Assembly: GCA_046155505.1 (NCBI GenBank)
Contig: JBJXFK010000144.1
Span: forward strand, 1 to 41,147
Origin: JBJXFK01 sp046155505
Lineage (GTDB): Bacteria; Planctomycetota; Phycisphaerae; UBA1845; Fen-1342
Length of the DNA stretch: 41,147 bases
Direction of reading: 5' to 3'
In this document: positions 1-8,500 of the stretch, piece after piece
Layout of the letters: each line of letters opens with the position of its first letter
Numbering within the stretch: the stretch's first letter is position 1
Program-made: the position numbers and the translations under genes
The notes under the pieces: generated by a model
The model's input: only the letters and a program-made list of their open reading frames with translations
Database searches by the model: none
What the model was told of the DNA's origin: nothing

Positions 1-228
1 GGAGGCCGCGCTGCGCGGGCGAGAGGGCGGGGGTGTTCGGAGATTCCATGACACGGTTATCGCACGTTGTGCGGCGTTGGGCAAGGGACTTGCGCCGGTA
101 CCGACCCAGACGCGGAGCGCAGCCGACGTGGGCGCGAATCGAGCCGAACGAAGCTCGAATCACGTTCCGGCGGTTGCTATGATTATGATGACCTCGCGGT
201 CGCCTCGGCGACCAAATCGGAGCGAATC

Positions 229-492
229 ATGCGAACGCGTGTACTCACGGGAACGAGACAGTCGATCGCGGACGAAATCGCGCGGCTGGATGTGGAAGTA
301 CGCGAAGCGATTGTGTTTCTCGATGAAACGGGTGCCAAGCCGACGGTCGCTGCGTCGGCATGCACTTCGACGCGAGGTAGCCAACCGATCGCGGTCGCCG
401 AGTTTTTCGCTGAAATGGACGACGATGCCGTGCTGACGACGCACGTTGACGATTCGCGAGAGGCGATTTACCGGGAGTCACCCGGCGAGTGA
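229..492 (+). CDS. Small hypothetical protein, 87 aa
   Basis: I do not recognise the family. The ATG at 229 follows a GGAG at 219-222 with 6 bases between, a better initiation context than the longer upstream reading in the same frame, whose N-terminus is Arg/Ser-rich and looks non-coding. The product begins MRTRVLTGTRQSIADEIARL, then a mixed helix/strand pattern (REAIVFLDE at about residues 28-36), and ends with an acidic C-terminal half. It has no signal peptide, membrane segment or cysteine cluster. The long non-coding stretch on both sides leaves no operon context. It could be a small cytosolic regulatory or accessory protein, but that is a guess. A real gene is likely, though not certain. 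Confidence 0.5.
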   Translation: MRTRVLTGTRQSIADEIARLDVEVREAIVFLDETGAKPTVAASACTSTRGSQPIAVAEFFAEMDDDAVLTTHVDDSREAIYRESPGE

Positions 493-890
493 AATTGATC
501 GACACCGATTTGCTCTCGCGTGACTCGCGCGGCACCGCAATGGGCATCCCCGGCCGGGTCGACGCTGATTGCGATACAAGAACGGCAACTCGCCGCGTTT
601 CAATCTGGTACGCACCCGCTGATAGCGGGTGCCACACGGCGCATGGACGGTGACTCATCGCGCACGGGTCGTGATCCAGGTCGCGATACAAAAACCGCAA
701 TTGTTCGCCGGTTGATCGTGCCACATCTCGTGCATGAAGCTTGCGCAAACCCCGCCGGTTGGGTTGCGTGCGTTTCGGGCCTTTGTTATGATCTTCCAGT
801 CTCGCCGAAATGCGTTCCCGACGGACGTACCGACGTGATCGCTCGGAGATCGTGCGCCCATGTGGCGCGCCGAAAAGGGTGCTGTGGATC
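493..890. other. Gap without a recognised gene
   Basis: About 400 bases between the small hypothetical and the HNH gene. Open frames here are short and overlap on several frames, with Arg/Ser-rich translations typical of non-coding GC-rich DNA. The only structured item I see is the REP-like hairpin at 613-631. Confidence 0.5.
613..631. repeat. REP-like hairpin, copy 1
   Basis: Perfect 8-bp inverted repeat CACCCGCT / AGCGGGTG around a GAT loop, followed by CCACACG. The same hairpin recurs at 20532-20550, and a stem-compensated version at 37113-37131. Confidence 0.75.
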
Positions 891-1523
891 ATGGCCGGGG
901 CCGTATCAATCGCCGACAACGCCAGCGTGCTGCTGCTCAATCGCCTTTACATGGCGGTGCGGGTCATCAGTGCAAAGCGGGCCATGACGCTGCTCTATCG
1001 GCAGCTCGGCGAGGTCGTCTCGGTCGAGAATGGCCAGTACATGACCTACGACTTCGCCGATTGGGTCGAAGTATCGCAGGCGATGGCCACCTTCCAGCCG
1101 GAGCGTCACGATTGGATTCGCACGGTGCGGTTTCAGATCGCCGTGCCCAAAATCGTACGTTTGCTCGGCTATGACCGCTTGCCGCGCCAGGATGTGAAGC
1201 TCAATCGCCGCAACCTGTTCGCCCGCGATCACAGCACATGCCAATATTGCGGCAAGCGTTATTCGCCGGGCGAGCTAAGCGTCGATCACGTCGTGCCGCG
1301 CTCGCAGGGTGGCGGTACATCGTGGGAAAACGTGGTCTGCGCGTGCGTTCGCTGCAACGTGCGTAAGGGCGGTCGCACGCCCGAGCAGGCGCGGATGCAC
1401 CTGATCACCAAGCCGCGTCGCCCGCGCCGCTCGCCGGTGCTGACGATCAAGCTGAACGACACGAAGTACGCGAGTTGGAAGCAATTCCTCGACTTTGCGT
1501 ACTGGAATGTTGAGCTAAAGTAG
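891..1523 (+). CDS. HNH endonuclease family protein, 210 aa
   Basis: HNH-fold metal-dependent nuclease domain protein of the bacterial type with an N-terminal LLLNRLYMAVRVISAKRA segment, a common arrangement in orphan HNH proteins. The HNH domain spans about residues 115-165: zinc-ribbon pairs C117-C120 and C152-C155, the Asp-His of LSVDHVVPRS (D132-H133, general base), N147 in SWENVV, and N156. All key residues are present, so it should bind metal. The ATG at 891 is chosen because it starts just before the conserved segment; 27 further codons lie upstream in frame but look non-coding. No toxin, restriction or phage partner lies next to it. These proteins are widespread housekeeping-like nucleases of uncertain substrate, and I cannot assign a biological role. 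Confidence 0.88.
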   Translation: MAGAVSIADNASVLLLNRLYMAVRVISAKRAMTLLYRQLGEVVSVENGQYMTYDFADWVEVSQAMATFQPERHDWIRTVRFQIAVPKIVRLLGYDRLPRQDVKLNRRNLFARDHSTCQYCGKRYSPGELSVDHVVPRSQGGGTSWENVVCACVRCNVRKGGRTPEQARMHLITKPRRPRRSPVLTIKLNDTKYASWKQFLDFAYWNVELK

Positions 1524-1524
1524 C

Positions 1525-1645
1525 GGTTCAGGGATCGGGGTTCAGGGCTCAGAATTCAGGGAACTACGACACGGCGCTGCCCGCCTCTCGAACTTTGCAC
1601 TTTGCACTCCGCATTCTGAACCCTGAACCCCGAACCCCGAACCCT
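1525..1645. repeat. Mirror tandem-repeat element A (TTCAGGG / CCCTGAA)
   Basis: The left arm at 1525-1561 holds repeated TTCAGGG-like units; the right arm at 1614-1645 holds their reverse complement (CCCTGAA, CCCCGAA). About 50 bases separate the arms and include TTTGCAC units like those of element F. It starts 2 bases after the HNH stop codon, so it may act as a transcript end. Confidence 0.75.
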
Positions 1646-1759
1646 GCCAACTCCCGCCGGTTGACAACTGCCCCCTCGCGAGCGACATTGCGCGGCGTGT
1701 GGTCGCGGCGGGAACGATACTTCGTCGGTTCCGCAGACCCGCGAGACGAGGCTCATGGC

Positions 1760-2098
1760 ATGCCGGTCGAAAACTGGTCCGACAACATTCTGCTGGTCGA
1801 GTTGGCCGACGATCCGCAGTTCACCGACGATTTGTCGGCTGTGCTCGAGCAGTGCCAAAACAATCCGCAGGCCGATGCGCTGCTCACATTCGCGAATGTC
1901 TCATACCTGAACTCGTCCAACATCGCCAAGCTGCTCAAGCTCCGCAAGCTGGTGCAAATCAGCAATGGCCGCAAGCTGAAACTCGCCGCGATCAATCGCC
2001 AGGTGTGGGGCGTGTTTCTCGTCACCGGCCTCGACCGAATCTTCGAAGTCTCGGAAGACGTGCCGACCGGGCTTGCGTCGCTTCAAATTGGCCGCTGA
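1760..2098 (+). CDS. STAS-domain protein (anti-sigma factor antagonist-like), 112 aa
   Basis: A single STAS domain fills the protein. Such proteins bind and are phosphorylated by HPK/RsbW-type kinases in partner-switching control of sigma factors or of other outputs. The alternating pattern DNILLVELADD, ADALLTFANVSYLNSSNIAKLL and GRKLKLAAIN, followed by VWGVFLVTGLDRIFEV, matches the STAS core. The NSSN at about residues 53-56 sits where SpoIIAA-type proteins carry the phosphorylatable DSSG serine, with Asn in place of Asp. The start is set by GAGG at 1747-1751; the longer frame upstream is made of repeat element A. No kinase or phosphatase partner is adjacent, so the partner must be encoded elsewhere. 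A role other than sigma regulation is possible. Confidence 0.85.
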   Translation: MPVENWSDNILLVELADDPQFTDDLSAVLEQCQNNPQADALLTFANVSYLNSSNIAKLLKLRKLVQISNGRKLKLAAINRQVWGVFLVTGLDRIFEVSEDVPTGLASLQIGR

Positions 2099-2237
2099 CA
2101 ACGTCGCGGCTATGCCGTGCGGCGACTTTCAAGGAATGCCGTTGCGCCAGCGATCCGAACGCGAAGCGCAAGCGAGTGATTGCGAGCGCCGCGAGCCGAT
2201 CCGCACTCCGAGCGCGATCGAGCGGGCTATCGTGCGT

Positions 2238-2321
2238 GAAGTAGCGAGTATCGACTATCGAGCCGGGATGCTGACGCCAGCTCTTCAACTCGCTACTCGC
2301 TACTCAATATTCGCTACTCCT
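2238..2321. repeat. Mirror tandem-repeat element B (AGTAGCG / CGCTACT)
   Basis: The left arm at 2238-2262 (GAAGTAGCGAGTATCGACTA and on) faces the right arm at 2289-2321, built from CGCTACT units, with a gap of about 26 bases. The right arm touches the stop codon of the PEP-CTERM gene, so the element lies between convergent genes. Confidence 0.7.
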
Positions 2322-2829
2322 ACCGCCGACGCGCTCGCATCAACGTCGCCGCTATTCCCAGCAGCGTCAGCGTCGCCGGCTCCGGCACATAGTCAAACTC
2401 AATTCGCGAACCTTCCAGAATCGCGCCGCTGAAATTCTCGATCGGCGTCTCGGCCCCGAACCGCCGCGCGACGAACACGCCGTTGAACTCGGTCGTTTCG
2501 CGGAAGTAATTGAACTCACCCGCGCCCGACCACTCGAGATTCTCGCCTGTGATCACGAGCCCGGACGTGTTCCCGTCGTCCGGCAAAATCGGGAACGCGA
2601 TGTCGGTGAAGAAGTCCGCCGCGTCCGACCCCGGATCAACCCGCACGTTCAGGTAAATCCGCGCCACGGTCACCTGCTGACCCACCAACTCGCTGTCCGG
2701 CGGCAGAAACGCGGAGTACGAATTGTTCACCGCCGCGAAGAAAAATTCGGTCGTCGCGCCGATCGCGGTCGTCGCAGCCCCGCCAGCCAGCACCGCGCAC
2801 AGCGCCGCGCGCATCATCATGACTCGCAT
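2320..2829 (-). CDS. PEP-CTERM sorting domain protein, 169 aa
   Basis: Predicted exported surface or matrix protein. It has an N-terminal signal peptide (MRVMMMRAALCAVLAGGAAT, cleavage near residue 24) and a C-terminal PEP-CTERM tripartite signal: VPEPATLTLL, a hydrophobic stretch, then the basic tail RARRR. PEP-CTERM proteins are processed by an exosortase (EpsH/XrtA type), which is not encoded in this window. The region between is beta-rich with no named domain that I recognise. GGAGG lies 10 bases before the ATG. The gene is convergent with the STAS gene and shares repeat element B at its end. The class is certain; the function is unknown. Confidence 0.9.
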   Translation of the reverse strand: MRVMMMRAALCAVLAGGAATTAIGATTEFFFAAVNNSYSAFLPPDSELVGQQVTVARIYLNVRVDPGSDAADFFTDIAFPILPDDGNTSGLVITGENLEWSGAGEFNYFRETTEFNGVFVARRFGAETPIENFSGAILEGSRIEFDYVPEPATLTLLGIAATLMRARRR

Positions 2830-3111
2830 GTATCAACTGCCTCCGTAAGGGGTTACACCGCCGCCGCAACACGCCCGCGAATGTCCGCCGGCGCGTGCGT
2901 CAGCAAGGGTTTTTAGGCACGGATGACTACGCCGGTCCACTGCCAGGCGGATTCATCACGCGTGGTTCGCGTGGTTGGATGCGAGTCGGCGCCGCGACGT
3001 TTCGTCCTACTCCGATCACCGTCGCGAACTGTCCGATCGCTGGACGAAGCCCGTGAACGCCCCGATTCGGGGAGTGGAGCGACGCGGTACCCCAGAGGCA
3101 CGCGAAGTTCT

Positions 3112-3612
3112 TCAGAATCCTACAAATCCAAGATGCAATTCCGCATGTCGCAGATTCAGCAAAATTCGATCGTCATGACTCAGCGGCCCAAACGCCGGAC
3201 TGTCGAATTTCGCGACCTCGCCGCGCTTCAGCCGCTCGAGTGCCCGCCGCAATCGGGCCGCGCCTTCATCGGTGCTCAGCACGTCGATGCCGTATGTGCC
3301 TTCGCCGCTGTTGGGAATTTTCACGCCCGCAGGCATGCCGTTTTTCAGGTAACCTTTCACCTGGAATTTTATGAAGAACCGGATGATCCACGGCACACGC
3401 ATGGGATAGCCGTCCCAGCCGAAGTCGATCCACGCGGCGAGATGCCCGAAGATCTGGCCGAGCGTCCAGTTGCCGGTGCGTTGCAATCGCCCGTCGCGCT
3501 CGGCGGCGATGAGCCGCTCGATTTCGCTGAGCAACTCGTCAATCGTCTGAAAGCGCAACTTGCGGCGAACGGCTTTGGCGGTGTCGATTTTCGCGGTCGT
3601 GGTGCGGGTCAT
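3112..3612 (-). CDS. DUF1569 / DinB-fold protein, 166 aa
   Basis: The sequence matches the DUF1569 pattern, a DinB-like four-helix fold: a GNWTLGQIFGHLAAWIDFGW segment at about residues 46-65, a central hydrophobic helix (WIIRFFIKFQVKGYLKNG), and the C-terminal LRHAELHLGFVGF. The conserved His residues in GHLAAW and HAELHLGF are the metal-binding candidates of DinB-fold proteins. GAGGG lies 8 bases before the ATG. The enzymatic role of the family is not established; thiol-dependent transferase activity is known only for other DinB families. It lies divergent from the tRNA-Pro gene with about 80 bases between, so their promoters share a small region. Confidence 0.82.
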   Translation of the reverse strand: MTRTTTAKIDTAKAVRRKLRFQTIDELLSEIERLIAAERDGRLQRTGNWTLGQIFGHLAAWIDFGWDGYPMRVPWIIRFFIKFQVKGYLKNGMPAGVKIPNSGEGTYGIDVLSTDEGAARLRRALERLKRGEVAKFDSPAFGPLSHDDRILLNLRHAELHLGFVGF

Positions 3613-3672
3613 GGGGCGCGCCCTCGTGGAATTGCACGCACCGGCGACCTGCCCGCCGCGCGTGTCAACCGG

Positions 3673-3678
3673 TATACT
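3673..3678 (+). promoter_or_regulatory. -10 element for tRNA-Pro
   Basis: TATACT lies 15 bases before the tRNA gene, a fitting position for a -10 box. I see no convincing -35 hexamer at the right distance. Confidence 0.5.
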
Positions 3679-3693
3679 AACGAACTCGGCTGA

Positions 3694-3769
3694 CGGGGCG
3701 TAGCTCAGCCTGGATCAGAGCGCCTGGTTTGGGTCCAGGAGGTCGCTGGTTCGAATCCAGTCGCCCCGA
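3694..3769 (+). tRNA. tRNA-Pro (TGG)
   Basis: Complete cloverleaf: acceptor stem CGGGGCG/CGCCCCG (3694-3700 with 3762-3768), discriminator A, anticodon stem CCTGG/CCAGG around loop TTTGGGT with anticodon TGG at 3730-3732, and T-loop TTCGAAT. CCA is not encoded directly. The 3' end (3756-3769) is the left copy of a 15-bp direct repeat that recurs at 15028-15042, so this gene is the probable attachment site of the following island. Confidence 0.97.
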
Positions 3770-3770
3770 T
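3756..3770. repeat. Left direct repeat (attL candidate) in tRNA-Pro
   Basis: TCCAGTCGCCCCGAT covers the 3' part of the T-arm and the acceptor strand of tRNA-Pro plus one base. It is identical to 15028-15042. Confidence 0.65.
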
Positions 3771-4011
3771 TATTTTGGATCGATGGCCTCGGCAAGCGCC
3801 GTGGCCGTCGGCACCTACGCAAACGTTCAACGCACGTCCCGCGGATCTGTTTTTTCGCAGCATCGAGCCCTCCGGCGGGTACGTCGATGGTCTTTCTTAT
3901 CGTGAGACAGAGACTTGCGCCGTTGATGCGACGGCTCAAACGGGCCGGTTCGAGCACATATGAGTTGGTTGCGGAATTCACCGAGTGGCTAGTAGTTAAC
4001 ATTTATTGGTA

Positions 4012-4749
4012 TTACTCAAGCTCACCGGCGCGTGCTGAATCGGCCGTCGTCGATGTCCCCGTCCGCGGCTCGTACCAGCGGTTGCGCGCGTGATACAGCC
4101 CGCGGCCCTCGACGATCATCGAGGCCTGCGTGTCGTCGGCGTAGAAGTTCTCGTAGAACAGACCCTGGAAGCCGACCCGGTTCATGTACGGCGAGTCTTC
4201 GGTGCCGGCACCCGCCGGAACCGGCAGGTCGAGATGCAATAACTCCCCGTACGGCGTGTACACATACTGCGCCAGCACCGTCGGCGGCCCGGTCGAGGAC
4301 GAACCCGTCGGCAGGCTGTTGCCGCTAAACCGCTGCCCATCATCCAGCAGGGCAACGACGTTGTAATTCGCGTCCTGAATCGTGAACGTCCGCGAGCCGT
4401 CGCGCTCGATTTGCAGCCACAATTCATCGACATAGTCCGGACCGTACACGTACTCGCGCTGGTCCCAGCTCGCGTCGTAAACGATGACGAGCAGTTGCCC
4501 GACAAACGGCAGCCCCTCGACCGGCGGCTCAATCCCTTCCAGCGCGCTGTTCGGATCAAGCGGGTCCAGCGAAGCGAGGTACACCACCCCCGGCCGCTCC
4601 ACCGTCTCGGCAATGCGCCGCACGCCGTCGTAGAAGTACTCCTCCTTGCGATAGTCGTCGTCGGTGTTACAGACCCGCGGCCTTCCACCAACTCCGCTCG
4701 CTGAGGCCGGGGCCGACCTCGCCTGTTGAAGCGTCGAGGATCGCGCCAT
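4012..4749 (-). pseudogene. Orphan Rhs core fragment without a toxin tip
   Basis: Positions 4040-4666 are a second, indel-free copy of 6797-7423 in the large toxin gene. Over about 208 residues the translations differ at about 10 positions. It encodes the end of the Rhs shell, including YVYTPYGELLHLDLPVPAG and GLYHARNRWYEPRTGT. Homology stops just past TTAD; the frame then reads SARAGELE and stops, whereas the full gene continues into its pretoxin region. The upstream edge falls exactly at the stop codon of the candidate immunity gene; the first 27 codons of this reading overlap that gene in another frame and are not Rhs. It lacks a signal peptide and its own convincing ribosome site, so it is probably not expressed as a functional protein. 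Orphan cores of this kind arise by displacement or acquisition of alternative toxin tips. Confidence 0.85.
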
Positions 4750-5566
4750 TCGAAGCGAGAATGAGCGATCCCTCCAGCGGTGATACCGGATTCAGGCGCT
4801 CGTCAGGCGGATTGCTGCGGAACGTCACTTCACCCGTCGTGGCGTCTAGAATCCAATATTGCATCATTTCGACCACATTCATGGCGAAAAAGCGACCGTC
4901 AGGGCTGTAGCAGCCAGTGGCTGGGCCTTTGTCTTCGCTGGTCTCCCGGGTCCAAATGAGTTCGCCAAGTACTCCGGCTCGGCACTCGATTCGCCCGCTG
5001 AAATAGATGGTTATGACTTGGTCGCGGATCGGCGACTTCCGAAACGAGAACGCGAAACTCTCATGCGGCAACGGCAAACGGCGAATTTCGGGACCATCGA
5101 ATGACACTTTGTAGTAAAACGGCAGGTCGTCGATCGGCAAGATCATCTCGTTGCTATCGAGCACGAGCGCCCCGACCAAATCACCGAGCTTTCGCAGCGA
5201 ATGCCGCTCGCCAGGACCAAGTGGGATCACCTGTTTCGCAGTGTACAAATCCCACGTCACCGCGTATCGGCACGTCTTGTCCAGCGCGACGCGCGCGACG
5301 TGCTTCTTTCCATGAACCCCGACGAGCGACCCGTCGGCCACGCTCCATAGCGAGACCCCGCGTCGTCTGTCATCGCCGACGGCGAGAATTGCGCCGTCGG
5401 TCGAAAGGTCGAACGCGGACGGACTGTGATTGTGCACTTTTACAACGCGAATGATCGATTGCGCGTGATAGTCCGCGAGGACGATGCGATCTCCACGATC
5501 GACCAGAACGATTATGATCCGATCGCCGACTTGGAACGACTTCATGTAAGAGAACAAATTGAGCAT
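4667..5566 (-). CDS. Beta-propeller-like candidate immunity protein, 299 aa
   Basis: The ATG at 5566-5564 overlaps the TGA of the Rhs toxin gene (TGATG), so translation is probably coupled. That position, directly behind a polymorphic toxin, is where immunity genes sit, and this is the main basis for the call. The protein has no signal peptide, so it would act in the cytoplasm, where a nuclease tip would need to be blocked. WD40/YVTN-like blades are visible: FDLSTDGAILAVGDD with VSLWSVADGSL (about residues 52-81), GCYSPDGRFFAMNVV with YWILDATTGEV (about 218-246), and a final ILASNGAILDASTGEV (about 269-284). The repeated TGEV turns support a propeller. The stop codon TAA lies exactly at the junction with the orphan Rhs fragment, so the C-terminus may be shortened. 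It could instead be an unrelated propeller protein. Confidence 0.65.
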   Translation of the reverse strand: MLNLFSYMKSFQVGDRIIIVLVDRGDRIVLADYHAQSIIRVVKVHNHSPSAFDLSTDGAILAVGDDRRRGVSLWSVADGSLVGVHGKKHVARVALDKTCRYAVTWDLYTAKQVIPLGPGERHSLRKLGDLVGALVLDSNEMILPIDDLPFYYKVSFDGPEIRRLPLPHESFAFSFRKSPIRDQVITIYFSGRIECRAGVLGELIWTRETSEDKGPATGCYSPDGRFFAMNVVEMMQYWILDATTGEVTFRSNPPDERLNPVSPLEGSLILASNGAILDASTGEVGPGLSERSWWKAAGL

Positions 5567-8500
5567 CAGCGGATAAATTCGGCGTCAGGTTTTATCAGTC
5601 CAAAATCCCGTGCTACTCGGTTTCGAATCTCCAGAATTTGCGCGGTGGTCGCTCTTTCCGGCCCACCGATGGCGTGCAATTCGGCTCGCCAACGCGCGTT
5701 ATAGCCGCCACCCCTCGGATTTAGAGCGCCGCCGCTTGACCGATAGCCATTGCCCACGCCACCGTGGATCGCCTTATGTTGCGCCTCCGGAATCTTCCAT
5801 TGTATCTTGCTTCGATTCAGGGCGGCCGCAACTCGTGGGTCGAGTGCCTTCAGAATCTGCTGCGGCACGGTATGGTGCCACTGCCTTGGACAGTTGTGCA
5901 GCCAAACATCAGCGGCGAAGTACGTGTACGTCCCGGCGACTCCGAGATTAAACACCGGCTGTCGACGATATTCAACCCAAGTATCGACAATGCGCGTGCC
6001 GCCACCGTTCACCCGAATCAGTTCCTGGCCCGCGCACAGTTCCTCAGCGGCGACCCAGTGTTGATCGGCTGTCCACACCGGATGCAGCGACGTCAGGCCA
6101 AGAGTCTGCCCGTCCTCCAGCGCGATCCAGACGACGCAGTCAACGACGCCCCAGACGACTTCCGAGACACGCCGCGGAATCGTCCGCTCACCCGGGCCGA
6201 TTTCGTGGGTGGAGTAAACCCAGTCGCCGGGCTGCACGAGCTCGATCGGAACGCCACCCGCCGGCGTCGAAACCATCGTTCCGAGTACGACGCTGTTTGC
6301 AATCAAACATGTCGCGGCACGACCGCCGACCTGTCCGATCTTGCCGGCATAAATCTTCCTTGCCCAACCAAACGCCTTCGACAGCACCATGCCCGCGCCG
6401 GGGGCCAGCGTCGCGCCAAGCTCCACGTAGTCCCAAAAGCCAACTTCGCCCGAGAAGAGACCTTCGCCGGAACGATACGCGTCATAGATGCCCGCGCCCG
6501 GCAGGAACGACGAGAGAATTTGAACACCGACCGAAAGCCCGAGGTGCGCACCATCCACCAGCGCGCCCAGGTTTGCGATCCGGTTGCCCTGCAAATCGTT
6601 GTGGAACTCGTCAACGTCTTCGAACGGGTCGTAGATCAATCCCATCGCGTCGAGGAAATTCAGCGGATTCCCGCCGAACGCCAGATACAAATTCGCCCCA
6701 TCCGCAAACCCGCTCGGCAGCGAATCCACCGTGATCGCCGGCTCCGAACCGTGATAGCCCGCCCCGGTCGGAATCGTCAGACCCGTCATGTACGGATCAG
6801 CCGTCGTCCACGTCCCCGTCCGCGGCTCGTACCAGCGGTTTCGCGCGTGATACAAGCCACGGCCCTCGACGATCATCGAGGCCTGCGTGTCGTCGGCGTA
6901 GAAATTCTCGTAGAACAGACCCTGGAATCCGACACGGTTTAGGTAGGGCGAGTCTTCGGGTCCGGCACCCGCCGGGACCGGCAGGTCGAGGTGCAGCAAT
7001 TCCCCGTACGGCGTGTACACATACTGCGCCAGCACCGTCGGCGGAGCGGTCGAGGACGAACCCGTCGGCAGGCTGTTGCCGCTAAACCGCTGCCCATCAT
7101 CCAGCAGCGCTACGACGTTGTAGTTCGCATCCTGAAGCGTGAACGTCCGCGAGCCGTCGCGTTCGATTTGCAGCCACAATTCATCGACATAGTCCGGCCC
7201 GTACACATACTCGCGCTGGTCCCAGCTCGCGTCGTGAACGATGACGAGCAGTTGCCCGACAAACGGCAAACCCTCGACCGGCGGCTCGATCCCCTCCAGC
7301 GCGCTGTTCGGATCAAGCGGGTCCAGCGGGGCGAGATACACCACGCCCGGCCGCTCGACCGCCTCGGCAATGCGGCGAACGCCGTCGTAGTAATACTCCT
7401 CCTTGCGATAGTCGTCCTCGGTGCCCTTGATCAGCGTGTGCCGCGTGACCATGCGGCCCAGTGCGTCATAGCTGTAGCGGCAGACGATCCGCCCCGGCTC
7501 GCTGCCCGGCGGAATCACCGCCGGTAACTGGCCGAGCTCTGTGAACAGGGCCGGGTCGAACGCATCGCGGACGCGCACCTCGATCAGGCGGTTCCAGGCG
7601 TCATACTGATACAGGTAATCCGCGTCGGCGATCAGGTTGCCGACGATGTCGTACGTGCGCAGCGTCGTGCCCGCAGCCGCGCTGCCGCCGCCGGCCGTGT
7701 ACGACTCGCTGAATCCGATCGCATTCAGCCGATTGGCAGCGTCGCTGTCGTGCGAACGCTCGATCGTGTCGGCCTGCCCGTCACCGTCGAGATCGCCTTG
7801 AAGCGTCAGCCCCGGCGACGTGCCCGCGCCGGCCCAACGCCCGAGCGAATCGAGCGCCCAATCCATTTCCAGCCACAAATTGCTGATCGCCGCGCCCGGC
7901 GTCGGCATTTGACCCGAATCGGCGACGACCAGCCGTTGCAGCGCGTCATACTGATAGTTCCACGAGCGCTTGCCGGCATCGACCGACGCCGCGACCGGCA
8001 GGTGCGTCACCTTGGCGTGCGTGCGATTGCCGCTTTTGTCGTAGTTGTACTGATAGCGATGAATCGTCGAGCCGTCGGGCCGCTGGAAATGCAGATCGGC
8101 GATGCGACCGAAACGATCCAAGCCCGGGTACCCGCCGCTACCCGCGGTCGTCTGCGTCGCGCCATTGCTGTAGGCGGTCGCGACGCGGCGCGAATCGCCG
8201 GCGTATGTGAATCCCGCCCACGCGCCGCTATTCAAATCCGTGATCGACGCGATACGACTGAGCGCATCGTCGGCGTCGCCGACACTCCCGTAGCCAATAT
8301 CGACCAGCCGCCGAATGTTGGTCGTCCGCCGCTTGGGATATTTGATCTGCGAGAGCCGGTTGTAGTTGCCCGAGTCGAAGTCCGCGAAATCCCAGGCATA
8401 ATCGACGCGCTGCGACTGATTCGCCCCCGGGCCGCTCGTGACCGCGAGCGCGCCGATCGACTGCCACTCGGTCAGGAGATTGCCGATCGAGTCATACGCA

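Noticed and set aside
2923..3693. 256-codon plus-strand frame
   Set aside because: Shadow of the DUF1569 gene on the other strand, which has family motifs and a ribosome site.
3715..4002. Minus-strand frame ending RGDWIRTSDLLDPNQAL
   Set aside because: The C-terminus is the antisense translation of tRNA-Pro, a well-known false protein pattern.
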